From Auanema rhodensis (lineage: Eukaryota > Nematoda > Chromadorea > Rhabditida > Rhabditidae): a stretch of 64,000 bases of DNA. Every line of letters begins with the position of its first letter. The stretch's first letter is position 1. The translations under genes and the position numbers were made by a program. Below are positions 12,301 through 25,624 of the stretch, piece after piece. The notes beneath the pieces are model-generated. The model worked only from the letters and a program-made list of their open reading frames with translations, did no database searches and was not told the origin of the DNA. Location: NCBI GenBank assembly GCA_964057225.1, contig OZ059898.1:13541767-13605766 (forward strand). Direction: 5' to 3'.

Positions 12301-13073
12301 TTATCTCTAATACGCACATTTGAACAATGTCGATTTTTTTGGGGGGGCTGTAGCGATTGAATTCTTCTGCCCAAAGCTTAGCATCCATTTGAAGTTTGAC
12401 ATCTTCAAAAAGTACGTTTCTGTCCACTTCTTGTATATACTTCTTAGCAACGTAATTTTGAGCAAAACTCCAGTCATTACTAGTGGCCAGGCTGCTTAAT
12501 TTCTTTAAACGGTAACATTCTCTCATAGCACCATGAGCAAAAGCTTCTGGATGTAGACGAACTTCAACAATGTCTTCAGTCCATGTTTTTCGAATTGCAG
12601 AATAACGAGAGCGCTTCGCACGAAGAATAGGGTAAGACTCAATGTGAAAGCTTGACCACGGATCAGTTTTCGTACGATAGGCACGATGAGCGGCTTTACG
12701 CCAACGATGCATAAGACTTTTGATTCGAATTTCTCGTATAGCAGGATCCTCCTCGACTCTGGGCAGCATGCGCACATCATCAGATAGAAGGACAGTCAAA
12801 TTCCGCCAGTCAGCCCCATCACTCGTTGACGTCGAGGTGCGAGTTCGCCGAGCTGCTGCTATACCATCTAGCTCCCGATGATTGCAAAGCTGGAAGATAG
12901 TCCATGAGCAGGGGATGACTGGCGCTATTAATATTTTGGGACAATTTTGAAATTTTTTTCTACTGAAACCCCGAATTAAAACTACTAACCTGGTCAAGAA
13001 ATTGACTGGCCTCCTTTGTATCATCGGGGCGAGTAGTGGCCTCAAGAGCTCGGATAAGATTCTCCCTGTCCAT
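6366..13073 (-). CDS. IPO7: Importin-7/8 (RanBP7-type importin beta)
   Basis: Karyopherin that carries ribosomal proteins, histones and signalling factors into the nucleus. Exon 1 (13073-12990) encodes 28 residues beginning MDRENLIRALEATTRP and ending in SQFLDQ, matching the importin-7 N-terminal helix. It joins in phase 0 to 10298 (CAQLPGFTPELLKITCDG). Further exons give AAVIYFKNT, then EFPGNWPGLLSEI, the HEAT repeats, and the acidic tract at 6700-6950 (DSDSDDDSDKGD and a run of six D) typical of this class. The C-terminus NAEAVVPGSFNFGNS ends in TAA at 6368-6366 and fits the family's SFNFGG ending. Introns inside the body are short, but intron 1 (10299-12989) is 2,691 bases and contains the efk-1 gene. 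A 5' UTR intron is likely, since a donor follows GTGGACAG near 13121 and an acceptor (ATCCAAG) lies just before the ATG. Confidence 0.92.
10299..10612. other. Interval between efk-1 stop and importin exon 2
   Basis: About 314 bases of importin intron 1 that would also hold the efk-1 3' UTR. It is AT-rich. I find no AATAAA hexamer on the minus strand here. The end of the interval is the importin acceptor (TCATTTTCAG). A short in-frame Met lies within the last intron bases, but it is explained by the exon-1 join. Confidence 0.6.
10613..12889 (-). CDS. efk-1: Eukaryotic elongation factor 2 kinase (alpha-kinase), nested in importin-7 intron 1
   Basis: Calcium/calmodulin-linked alpha-kinase that phosphorylates eEF2 and slows translation elongation, downstream of TORC1 and AMPK. 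A single open frame runs uninterrupted to TAA at 10615-10613. In order it shows a calmodulin-site-like segment (SLMHRWRKAAHRAY), the alpha-kinase domain (YSAIRKTWTEDIVEVRLHP, MRECYRLKK, NYVAKKYI, HLEHYIEGKYVKYNSN, FSHFTFERSGHQMIVVDIQG), the Gly-rich DYGDGNLGTRGM, the zinc-binding HSHKCNDIC, an acidic and Ser-rich linker, then SEL1-like repeats ending GKLANKYYEKAEMC. The start is unsettled. The first in-frame Met is at 12769 (MLPRVEEDP). The frame stays open upstream to an acceptor (CTATCTTCCAG) before 12889, which could be cis-spliced to the importin exon or trans-spliced. It has no introns, unlike every neighbour. Confidence 0.93.
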   Translation of the reverse strand, partial: LCNHRELDGIAAARRTRTSTSTSDGADWRNLTVLLSDDVRMLPRVEEDPAIREIRIKSLMHRWRKAAHRAYRTKTDPWSSFHIESYPILRAKRSRYSAIRKTWTEDIVEVRLHPEAFAHGAMRECYRLKKLSSLATSNDWSFAQNYVAKKYIQEVDRNVLFEDVKLQMDAKLWAEEFNRYSPPKKIDIVQMCVLEIIDLPGEPLYHLEHYIEGKYVKYNSNSGFVSDIARKTPQAFSHFTFERSGHQMIVVDIQGVGDLYTDPQIHTVLGTDYGDGNLGTRGMALFFHSHKCNDICHSLCLTEFDLSDTERKAVEDSTYVINHNQATMFSRQPSSTACSAIMQGMEQDDAMECLRVRTISMRSRNSSSSGGTSRRSSRCSTDRSKAVHDDDCVCEDCLSEATADVHLDSFRAVDDLEDEDDDSEPLKFTNDDEDVSEEMPRPLRKVALPNLQVQRTERDRKTRDRYDSMGSSIGTSSMGSSRLTRETERENFWMVNRKQSVPAGVLSAIELQQLSEECNRIANHTLILGQIHLDLARYHELGRFLPEEDNEEKKRALCPTDESDNSKDSIRSIKYDTTSALYHLDVARRCGVLEAIITVAQMIYGTPHELLKDIGEDENWRHDGQDGDENEDYDREAFAFELMETAAEMGDRGSMLFVAEAFETGRRMGAGSQPSFPNAITWYQKAVGFSDDDSEGTYRPRYEILARMAEMYQEGGCGLTQDFERAYNLYNEAAEVAMEAMKGKLANKYYEKAEMCAC

Positions 13074-15324
13074 ACCTTGGATAAGAAAATACAGTTATTT
13101 AAACAATAAGAATTGAATTACCTGTCCACGGGTTCTTGAACTATGGTAGAACCAATGAACAAAACGTGGATTTAAGGGATATTATTACCTATAATTGTGG
13201 ATTAATTAGAAAAACTATTAATATAATGAAAGAAAGAATATTAAACAGCGATTGATAGCATGGATGAAAGTTAAAATCGATAGCACAATCGTAGAAGAGC
13301 GGCACGTTTTTTAATTTTAAACGAGAGGTCGAAAGTTTACAGCTTGTAAACAACGTGCAGTGTAAAGATTCAATTCACGGAACGAATAAATTTTGAATGC
13401 GAATTATTGAAATAGATGTAACGAGAAAAAGAATTTTATAGTACAAACCCGGTTTTTCGAGATTGTGTTGACCAAAATAGAAATGGCCAAAAATATTTGT
13501 CTTTTTTTTCTTTGAAGGAAATATGAATATAATTAAAAAATATAAGGAATTCGTTATCACAAGCTTGAGAAATCCAGTTCGATATTTTGTCAATCTTTTA
13601 TTAAGTGGTCGTAGGACCTTCATAGATTCTCCCTTGTTTGATGTGATGAGCCATTTTTGACAAATTAGGAAATGCTACCTTGTTATTGTATCTTAGCGAA
13701 ATTTCTAGAAAAAATGAATAGCTGATCGAAAAAACTGAGTCTGGTTTAGAAAATTCGTCACAGTTGTCCGGAAATGACCGTTTGAAATAGATAAATAGAT
13801 ATGACTCAACTTTGGCTCCGACTGAACAAGAAAGCCAATTCTAATTATTCCCTTTTGTGTTTGCATTTTAAGTGCAGTGAAAGAGGTCTGATGAAATCTT
13901 CAGTCTTGTGTTCAAGCAAGGTTTTCGACGACTTCTCCAAAAAAGATATTTTCGGAGTGTTAAGGTTAGCACTTCTAGCACATGTCCACTTTATTAAATA
14001 AAAATATCTGAATGAACTTCGAAGGAAGTTCCGTTTTAGAAAAACCGATCAATGTTAACATAAAGACTGAAGCTTTTCACAAAAGTTTTCGTGGTACTTC
14101 AGTCAAAATTAGCAGACAATAGACATAGCATAAACACCGAAAAACTAAATGTCTTAGTATGGTCTTATATAGTATTCGGAGAAAATAGTCGAAGTGAATA
14201 TAAATGTCAAATTTCACCAATTTCAACAATTAAAATAGAAAGGACGTTTGAAGTTTGTTGGCTGATCCACATAAAGCATCAGTTTCACTTCGTTCTCGCG
14301 ACATAGACTGAACACCCTAGTCAGCCGAATAAGTACCGTAATTCCCTTGTTCGATATTATACATATATTAGACAATTACACGTTTCTTTAAAAGTTAATC
14401 AATTGATTTACAACTTGATTTACCATGTGTTTTTTTACTTTTCGAATTTTAAAACTGTAGCGTTTCTAAGCGCTAAGATTAGGTGATTAATTTAATGTCT
14501 TCAGTTTTCATAAAGTTTTCTCGGCAGTAATTATAATTTAAAATCAATGAAAAACACAAAAGATTAACTAAAAAGTCGCTATTGTTTTCGGTTAAACACA
14601 TTTATATGTTGTATGGTGTTAAAGTCAGCAGTGCTAAGAACACAAAGAGTACTCGAGAAAGCGGCTTGAAGTTTTGAATACAATTGGTATTAAGGCTCGA
14701 CACACAAGTAAGAAATAGTTTATCGGCTGGCTCATTTCTTCTCTTGCGTTTTCCATTCATCACTCTCTGTCGTGGTCAATCAGTCGGTGTCAGTAAGCCA
14801 GTCATCTTCTAGGCGAAGGATCATACACAGAATCTGTTGATGTTACACGAGACCATGGGAAAGACAATTCGAGAAAATGAGATTAAAGAAATGGTGAAAG
14901 TGAGTGAAAGAGCAACAGAGTTTGACAGAAGAGGAAAGCCCTGAAGACACTGTTTACAAATGGGCGGAGAAGCAGCTGGAGTAGCACCGGTGTCCTATGG
15001 TCATCATCATCATCATCATGGTCGTTTGTTGAAAAACTGTGACCCCTGAGGGCACATATCTCTCGTCGTTGCTCTCTTATGTCTAGCATGAGCACATATC
15101 TAGTTTTTCTTCTTGACATTCTTAGTCACCTGGAGTTGTCCGCCTCCTAATGACAGACAGTCTGTTGATGGATTCACTATGGAGTGGTCTAGTCTCATAC
15201 AGAGCACAAAACTCTTCCTCATTATATTTCAGTTTATACTACTTGTGTTTTTCTTTAACATTTATCTGAACTCTTTTAACACTCTGTAATTTAAATAAAC
15301 TGATTGATTTCAGAAAAATCAAAG
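13074..15324. other. Intergenic region, importin-7 promoter side and lustrin gene promoter
   Basis: About 2.2 kb between two divergent genes. The first 50-130 bases hold the likely importin 5' UTR exon, with a donor after GTGGACAG near 13121. The rest has no convincing coding frame. It contains a perfect hairpin GAACTTC-GAAG-GAAGTTC at 14014-14031, a CAT/ATC triplet repeat at about 15001-15020, and a T-rich stretch ending in the acceptor-like TGATTTCAG just before the next gene. Confidence 0.55.
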
Positions 15325-18300
15325 ATGCGGTACCTACCGCTTCTTTTGTCACAGGTATTCAAAGTTCTTCTCCTTTAATATTTGTAGTAAAAGTTTTAGA
15401 TTTTTCTAATATATTGCGTGTCAGCTAAATTAGAATGCGATCCTACCTCGAATACAAAGAAGCCAGATCCCTCCAATCCAGAATCCTATCTGTATTGTAA
15501 TCTAGAAGGGTATGCACATATAAACACAACTCTAATTTTCAACCAATTTTTCAGCTTCTTCACAAAACGAAAATGTGTATTAGGGAAAATTTTTGACAGT
15601 GAATCAGGGAATTGTATAGCTCTTCATCAATCTGATTCTCCTGACAATGATGAAGAAGATCCGTTATCAAAGCCATTCTATCAAGCTCCAGGTAATACTA
15701 TTGTGTTTGAACATAAATAAACAATAACTTATGGTTTAAGATGATCTTTGTGGAGGTGGAATTCCACTTACCATTCTTTCTGCTCCGGTAGTTTGTAACC
15801 CAAGCATCAGCAGTTGTCCTGATGGTATGTAGTATTTTATGTACTTTCTTGAGAATTCATCAAATTTAAACCTGTTTCTCAAAACATTTGTGAATTTATT
15901 TCGTCAATATCTAGTTAGTAAATATAAACAGTTCTTTTCTATATCAGGATACGTTTGCCGAATGTATGAAAGAACCGGAACATCATACTGTTGTCAAGGA
16001 TCACCAAGCTCCTCATTAGGATCGTCTTCATCTTCTAACTCCATGTGCGCCAAAGGGCAGGTCACATATTTTGAGGTAATCAACGTACTTTTCTCAATCA
16101 CATATCTTTCAAGAAGTTTCCGTTCTTGCACATTATTTCATCATTAGACGTTGTTGAGCAACAAAAATATCATCATTATGAGTCTGACAACCATGAAGAA
16201 ACGTTTTCATTGTTTACTCCAATTATCCTTTAAGGAAATTTGATCATTCTAGTTTTCATCTGGAAATATGTCTTTCTCCTTAAATCTTAACCTCAACACC
16301 GTCTTCTTCGTCTTCTTCTCGATGCTATCTCTCTTAAATTCTTTGTTTGCTTTTTCTTCTCTGTTGACCGTTCACATGTCCAATACACAACGGAACACAA
16401 ACATTCAATTCATATAGAAATTGCAGAAAATAATTGTTTGACCTTTTTTGGATCATTTAAAAAATATGTCAAACAGCCTGGAGCAAACTAGAATGTATAA
16501 ATACCGAAATGATTAATATGAGAAACCTTTACAGCATGAAACCGGAAAGCCAAAATCTTGCGTATTATCTGATGAATCTACCTGTCCAACAGGCTTCACT
16601 TGTAATATTATTGGTGGAACAACAACCAGGTGTGTACTTTGTTCTCTTTAGTCTTCTCTAAATAATCCAAATGAAACTGTCGAAGGTTACTTCACGGCTT
16701 GTGCACATTATCACCTTTCTTTCTATTTTAATCTAAAAACAAACAGTTGTTGAGAAAAAAATATGATAATTTTGTTACATATAAAGCAAAAACAATTTCA
16801 ATATTTAGATGTTGCGCCAAAGATTCGGGCTGTCCTTTCAACACAGCACCATTCTTACGCTCTAAGTCGTCCTCCCCTACTGAGTGCTCTCCGTCCAAGA
16901 AGAGGTGACAACTTATATTCATCTCAAATTTTCTAATTCGCATACACTTGTGATTGAATTGAAACTTAAAGCCTCGTTCTGCCTTCATTTGCTTCTTTAT
17001 TCCAGTTCGTGTCAAAACGGCTTCTCATGCGTTCGTAGTTCAACTCTCAATAAACATATTTGTTGTTCTAACCCGAATGATCAAGATTCAGATGGTGAGT
17101 CATGATTTTTAATCGAATTTTTATTTGATAATCTGATAATGATGTTACTATCATTTTCTGTGTATCACTGAGTCACATATAACATTTTGAGACAAATAAA
17201 ACTACTTCACAGACTCCAATGATTTCAGCTGAATGTCCAAATGGAGAATCTGCACTACCTGGAATTTGCTCAAAGTCTCAACCATGTCCACTTGGTCATG
17301 CTTGTAAGGATGGGAAATGCTGTCCTTCTACAGGTACATATATCTAGGTTGTTTGTGTTCCTAACTAACTTTTAAAATATTCTCAGAAGCTTGTCCGGCT
17401 GGTAGCCCACTAGGAGGTGGACCAAGCAGTTGCAGTGATACCAATCCATGTCGGGATGGATATGAATGTGTAACCAATGATTCAACACAATATTGTTGTC
17501 CATCCAGAGGTAAATTTCAACTTCAAATAAAATATATAACTTTATGTCGAGAAAGCAACCGCTTTCACGAACATCACCAGTGCGAATAATAGCGCACAAC
17601 CGTATTTTCTTACCTTGAATTTTCATTAGAAGCGGTTGTTTTTTCCATTTAGCAAAAGCCACTAACATGCTACCAATTCAAAAACTTCGTTTTTTATTTG
17701 GTTCTGATGTACTATTCCTATTATAGAAAAAGTATGTGCATTGCCAAAACACACCGGAGTCGTATGTGCATCTTCTCGTTCCCCTGTTAATCGTTACTAT
17801 TTCGATATTACAACCGGAGCATGTCGATCGTTCCGATTCACGTAAGTCTTGAAATCAAAGTAATTAATCTATTGATATATTTTAGACAATGTGGCGGAAA
17901 TATAAACAATTTCAATAGTCTAGAAGAATGTGAAGGCTTTTGTGTAGACAGTCAATGCAAGAATGGACAAGCTTATAGAATAGGGGCAATAAATGCGGGG
18001 TGTGATGTAACAAGTATAAGCACTTGCCCCAGACAGCACGTTTGTGAAAGCCCTCTGTTTGGTACAAATCCAATTTGTTGTCCTAGTGCTGGTATGTTTC
18101 TATATATTATTCAAAATTTAGAAACAATTTTTTAGAGTTAACATGCAATGAAATGGTATCAGCAGGTACACCATGCTTTGGACGTTCAATTACCATTCAG
18201 CGCTACTATTTTAATCCTATGACCAGGTACTGAAGCATTATAATGTATCTAAAAACTGTTTTATATTAGAAAGTGCCAATCGTTCCAATATTATGGATGC

Positions 18301-21300
18301 AACGGCAATGGAAATAACTTTGGATCTATGAAAGAATGCCAAAATCACTGTTTGAATGCTGTAGATAACGGTTTAATTCTTATCGTAAAAATTCTTAGTT
18401 TAACCTATTGCTTTAGTATGTGGAGGTGTCGCTCCTCTCTTTGATCCTAATCAGCAACCACAGCGGTGCTCGGAAGATGTTCCATGTCCCTCTGGCTATG
18501 AATGTAACGATGAAGATTATTGCTGCCCAACAGCTAGTATGTTTGAAGCATATTGCTCATTATGTTCTTTTAACAATATAAATTACTTTAGAAGTGGCTT
18601 GTAATGCTGTACTTTCACGTGGAAATGTTTGCTCTGGAACTTCATCAAGAGCAATGTGGTTCTATGATAACGTACAAAGAAAATGTCAACAGTTCAATTA
18701 TAATGGTTAATCTGAATGAATTAATATTATTAACGTAGTAGTTTTAGGGTGTGGAGGAACTCCAAATCGTTTTGTTTCTGCTAAGGCTTGCAATGAATTT
18801 TGTGTCCAAACGAGTAACATGCTTGGTTCATGCCCACGAGGCATGAACGCTCATTTTGACAAGGGTTCGAGTGTACCAAAGGTCTTACCTCCTTTAATTA
18901 TGAAAATATATTTTTTATGTATTTTGCAGAGTTGTACTCTTAATATAATGGGAACTTGTCCTTCATCGGCTTCGTGTGTTCGCTCCACTACTAATCAGCC
19001 CATTTGTTGTCAGACTGTCACTTCATGCCCTGATAATCGAACTCCATATGTTATTCCAGGTTTTTTTTATTGTTGCATATTTTTAAACAACTCCATGTTT
19101 AGGCTCCAAAAGCGTTGTAGCTTGTAATCCAGATGGAGATGACTGTCCTGATGATAACATCTGTGTTGAGTCCAGGTATAATCTAGTCGTATCAACATAG
19201 TTTCTTAAATATATCTTTCAGCACAGCAGCCGGTTTTCACATGTGCTGCTCATCATCTTCATCTGCAAATCAGCGTCCACCATCACCACGGGGTGGCAAA
19301 ACTCGGAAAGAGCCCGAAACATTGGCAGCACTTATTCGTGGAATTTCTCCCTGTCCACCTACTCTCCAATCTAATGGTCGCACATGCACTGTAAATGGAA
19401 TTGGTTCGTTTTTAAAAACTTGTTTCTTTCGTTCACGCTTCTTTTTAGGAGAATGTCCAAACAATTATATTTGTTTCCGTTCCCTTGGATATGATGAGGG
19501 TACATGTTGTCGGACTCCTCCACCAAAATGTGCCCTAAAAGGTTTCATCCCCGTATTCATTGAGGGCACACAAGTTCAAGTTTGCCAAACAGACTTGGGT
19601 GGTTGCCCTCGTGATTCTCGCTGTATGACTTCTAATGTTCCTCAATTGGCTATCTGTTGTAAGAAATATGAACCTCCTTCACGCCCAGATAGACAAGTAA
19701 AATCGCTTACCAAATCAACTTTTAATTTTTGCTTATTTCTGCAGGGAGGCTACAGTAAACAAATGTGTAAGAATGGTTCTCCACCGTTTATGAATGATGG
19801 CATAGCTCAAGAATGTAACTTTGTTCATAATACTTGTCCTATGGGCTACAAGTGAGACTTATTTGATATAATTTTTCTTATTAAATATTTATTAAAGATG
19901 CGAGTTTTCCTCTAGCGGTAGAGCTGTATGCTGTTCTGATTTGGATGATATTCGCTGTCCTGCCGGCTCTTCAGTATTTGAATACGGAGGACGGCCACTG
20001 GCTTGTCCACCTGGCAGTACTAAGTACAATATTAACATTAAAATACTGAGTACAATATATTATATTCAGATGTCCAATGGGTTATAGTTGTATGCCAAGC
20101 TTGAACCCTCAGCATCACTTGTGTTGTTCTTCAGCTGGATCTAATGTAAAGACGGTACCTCAATGTACTCGAGGAGTTGCTTATGTTATTCCTGGTGAGC
20201 TAAGAATTGTTAAAGAAGTATCACAGTTTACAAATTGCACTCTTAAGGAACCAACGATCGACAGTATTGCTCTCCGATTTTGAACAATTGTCCGTCTGGC
20301 TATCATTGTCTCGATTCTGATCGTCCTGGACAATACATTTGTTGTACACAGGGTGACTTGAATGATCGCTTCAAGGGATTTTGCCCACCACGACAAATTC
20401 CTTATGTTTCTCGAGATGGATATCCCCCCACTTGTCATATGCAATTGAATCCTTGCCCAACGACGGCTCCTTATGTCTGCATTTATTCCCCTGAAAAACA
20501 AGTATGCATTTCCATCAGTTATAAAAGTTTTACTTTACTTCCTAGGATTCTTTCTGTTGTGCCCCAATTGACACCGCTGTCAGAACTTTTATACCTGACA
20601 ATGCAGCTGCCCGTCCGATGAAGAAAATTGGTGAGTCACTATTTTTTATCATAAAATTAAAATAGTATTTTCTATAGCTGCTGGACCTGAAGAAGGAAAT
20701 TATGGTGGTCAACAACTTCCTACTCAAAGCTTCCCTGGCTTAAATGGAATGACTCAAACATTCCCTGGTGGACCAATCGGGGGAATGGGACCTGTTGGCG
20801 TTCCTGATCCTATTCCAGGTGTCAGCTCTGATAAGGTTTTTTTTTCCAAAAATTTTAATAATATGAGGTACAATTCAGATTTTACCACCTGGATTTAATA
20901 CGCAGAATACTCATTTTGGAAATGGTGCAACCCCGGCACCAACACTTCTTAACACTGGAAATATCAACCAGCCGATAATTGGGAAAAATCAACAGCCAAT
21001 TATATTTAGCATTCAAGGAGGAGGAGATGCTCTGACAGATGCTGATTTTAACAGAGCCAATACTCTGAACAAAGGAAGTAATAACCAAAACTATGGAAAT
21101 AATCATTTAAGCGGAATAGTTACCCAGGTTTTGAAAAACATTCAAACAGTTTTAACTTCTTGCAATTTTAGTTTAATAGCCTGAGTACAAGTACTCCAGA
21201 CTCTGTATTTGCTACTGGATGTCCTCTTGGCTCTCGCCCACTCGTTAGGACGGATAGAACGGTTGCTGAATGCGCTGAACAACCATGTCCTGAAGGATTT

Positions 21301-22388
21301 GCATGCGTCTTTGCTGAAGCTGTATGTAATACAACCAAATCTCTTTAATGAAATTTCGATTTAGGAGAACAGATTCCAATGTTGCTCGTCATCATCTATA
21401 ATGCTTGCCTCTAGTTCTAGTTTACCTAAGACGGAGACACCATCTGTTAGTACTCAGACTGGTGGCGACAACTCTCAGCTCGAATGTCCACCAGGTTTTT
21501 ACATGATAGATGGAAAATGTCTTAAAGGTGTGAATGAAAAACTTTTTTCCGAGTAATGCTTCAAATTGTAGTTCTTTTCGCGGGTCAAAAGGGCTGCTTA
21601 AACGATGCACAATGCTCCGCTAAGGAACAAAACTCAACTTGTGACAGTGGATATTGTGTTTGTCCAATTGACAAGCCTCTTGTACATGGAGGACGTTGTA
21701 TTTCTTCATGTCCTGAAGGATTCGCTAATATTGCTGGACGGTATGATGAAAATAGCTTTATGCCAAAAATATAATATCATTATGTTTATAGATGCTATGA
21801 TCCAACAACTGTAATTTTCATGGATTCAGTTGATGAAAGAGGTAATGGTACGATTGGTGGATATTGTTTGGATACTCTGGTTGAAGAGAAAAGGTTTGTC
21901 CAACAACCTGGCGCTCTAGAGAGTTTTTCTAAATTTAGATGTGATGTTTCCAATTCTTACTGTAGTGAGAAAACAATTACTTGTCAGTGTAAACCAGGAT
22001 ACGATTTGAAGATGGATTTTGCAAACAAAGACGACAAGGTGAGACTAATTTTAGAAATTGTTTTTTCTGGTAATACGGCTCTTGTACAGGGTGTTTGCGA
22101 AAAGATGGAATCATCGAAGTACAAAAGTGATCAACCACTGGCTACTCCACCTCAAATTGATGAAGAGTTGTACTTTATCGATATTGGTAATTATTTTGAT
22201 ATTTTTCTGACATATATATAGGACCAATCATCCTGTTTTTACAAAGAAAATAATAGTTCAAAGTATTGAAGATGAGATTTTCAGGATCAGCTCCAGCGCT
22301 AGAAGTTGGAAACAGTACAGCAAATGATGATGAAGATCTTAATAAGTATTTGATACAAACTGATGAATTAATCCCAGTGTTTGCATAA
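15325..22388 (+). CDS. Large secreted mosaic protein with lustrin cysteine-rich repeats, three Kunitz domains and an EB-like module
   Basis: The start ATG follows TGATTTCAG-AAAAATCAAAG. Exon 1 (15325-15354) joins 15398 in phase 0, giving the signal peptide [19 protein letters not shown]. Then follow many lustrin-type repeats of the form C...CP.GY.C.......CC (for example [19 protein letters not shown] and [19 protein letters not shown]). Three Kunitz folds lie at about 17727-17945, 18137-18355 and 18592-18810. More lustrin repeats follow, then a Gly/Pro/Asn-rich low-cysteine linker at about 20680-21130, another lustrin repeat, and an EB-like module ([15 protein letters not shown]) at 21590-21800. 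The tail is acidic. The stop is at 22386-22388, with a possible alternative exon at 22222-22257. I estimate about 1,450 residues. The architecture suggests an extracellular or cuticle-associated matrix protein, but its function is unknown. Confidence 0.85.
17551..17640. repeat. Nested inverted repeats inside an intron of the lustrin/Kunitz gene
   Basis: The intron at about 17512-17726 is longer than most. It contains a perfect hairpin GAAAGC-AACC-GCTTTC (17551-17566). An outer inverted repeat pairs GCAACCGCTT (17555-17564) with AAGCGGTTGT (17630-17639). Inside it lies a third stem, GTGCG/CGCAC (17580-17584 with 17593-17597). The left arm can therefore pair in two ways. Confidence 0.7.
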
Positions 22389-23100
22389 GCAAAATCGTTA
22401 TTTCAAATGTTGAAAACTGATGTATTGTCGTTATGTATTTATTCGTTGCTTACGAGTAGATAAGTCATTCTTGTGTCTGTATGAAAAGAGATATCTGTTC
22501 TACGTGTCATTACCTATTTATTAAATAACTTATTCAGAGAATCAATGAATATACTATTATTAATTTCTTTGACACCACATAGAAAGAAGCTTTGTGAACA
22601 ATCTACCACAGAAAGCCATATATGAAATATAACAAAGGCAATCACCCATGACTAGCAATGGAAACAAAATAAGTGAAGTGATGTGAATTATTAGTATTTT
22701 ACAAAAGCATACCATGTAAGAACCAAACATATTGCATCTACACAGGCTATACGAATCGTGTTTCCGTAACAAGATTAACTTAAGAGGAAAATTGTCAATC
22801 ATAGGTATATAGATATATATTATACTATATAAATTATCAAAATGAGATTCGAGTGTATATCACTATATCAATATAAAATCTATGAATATACGGTCTTTCA
22901 TGTTAAACAGTACTCATAAAATAAGTAGGAAATTTAAAATAGATTATATTTTCGTACAAAGTTTGTGAAATTCTTATACTCGTGTGGACATCAAAGCACT
23001 TTCGTATTGCAGATGCATTAAACTATGGTTAAGAGGACTAGAGAAGGTATTTGGCATTTGTTCTTCTCCTTCTTCCAAGGAAAATACTTAAAACACTTTT
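22389..23100. other. Convergent 3' intergenic region
   Basis: About 710 bases between the stop codons of the lustrin/Kunitz gene (+) and pak-1 (-). It is AT-rich, holds the two 3' UTRs, and shows no coding frame with protein-like composition. No repeat or RNA gene was recognised. Confidence 0.6.

Positions 23101-25624
<2,524 letters not shown>

Noticed and set aside
12890-13045. The first 52 codons of the long efk-1 open frame (MRPLLAPMIQRR...) as its N-terminus
   Set aside because: They overlap importin exon 1 in another frame and run through its donor site. The residues do not resemble any eEF2 kinase.
15001-15020. CAT/ATC triplet repeat as part of a His- or Asp-rich gene
   Set aside because: No splice signals or flanking protein-like sequence. 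It is an isolated microsatellite in an intergenic region.
17372-17668. 98-codon minus-strand open frame across the structured intron ([11 protein letters not shown]...)
   Set aside because: It is partly antisense to conserved lustrin repeats. There is no recognisable domain and no supporting start context or splice partner.
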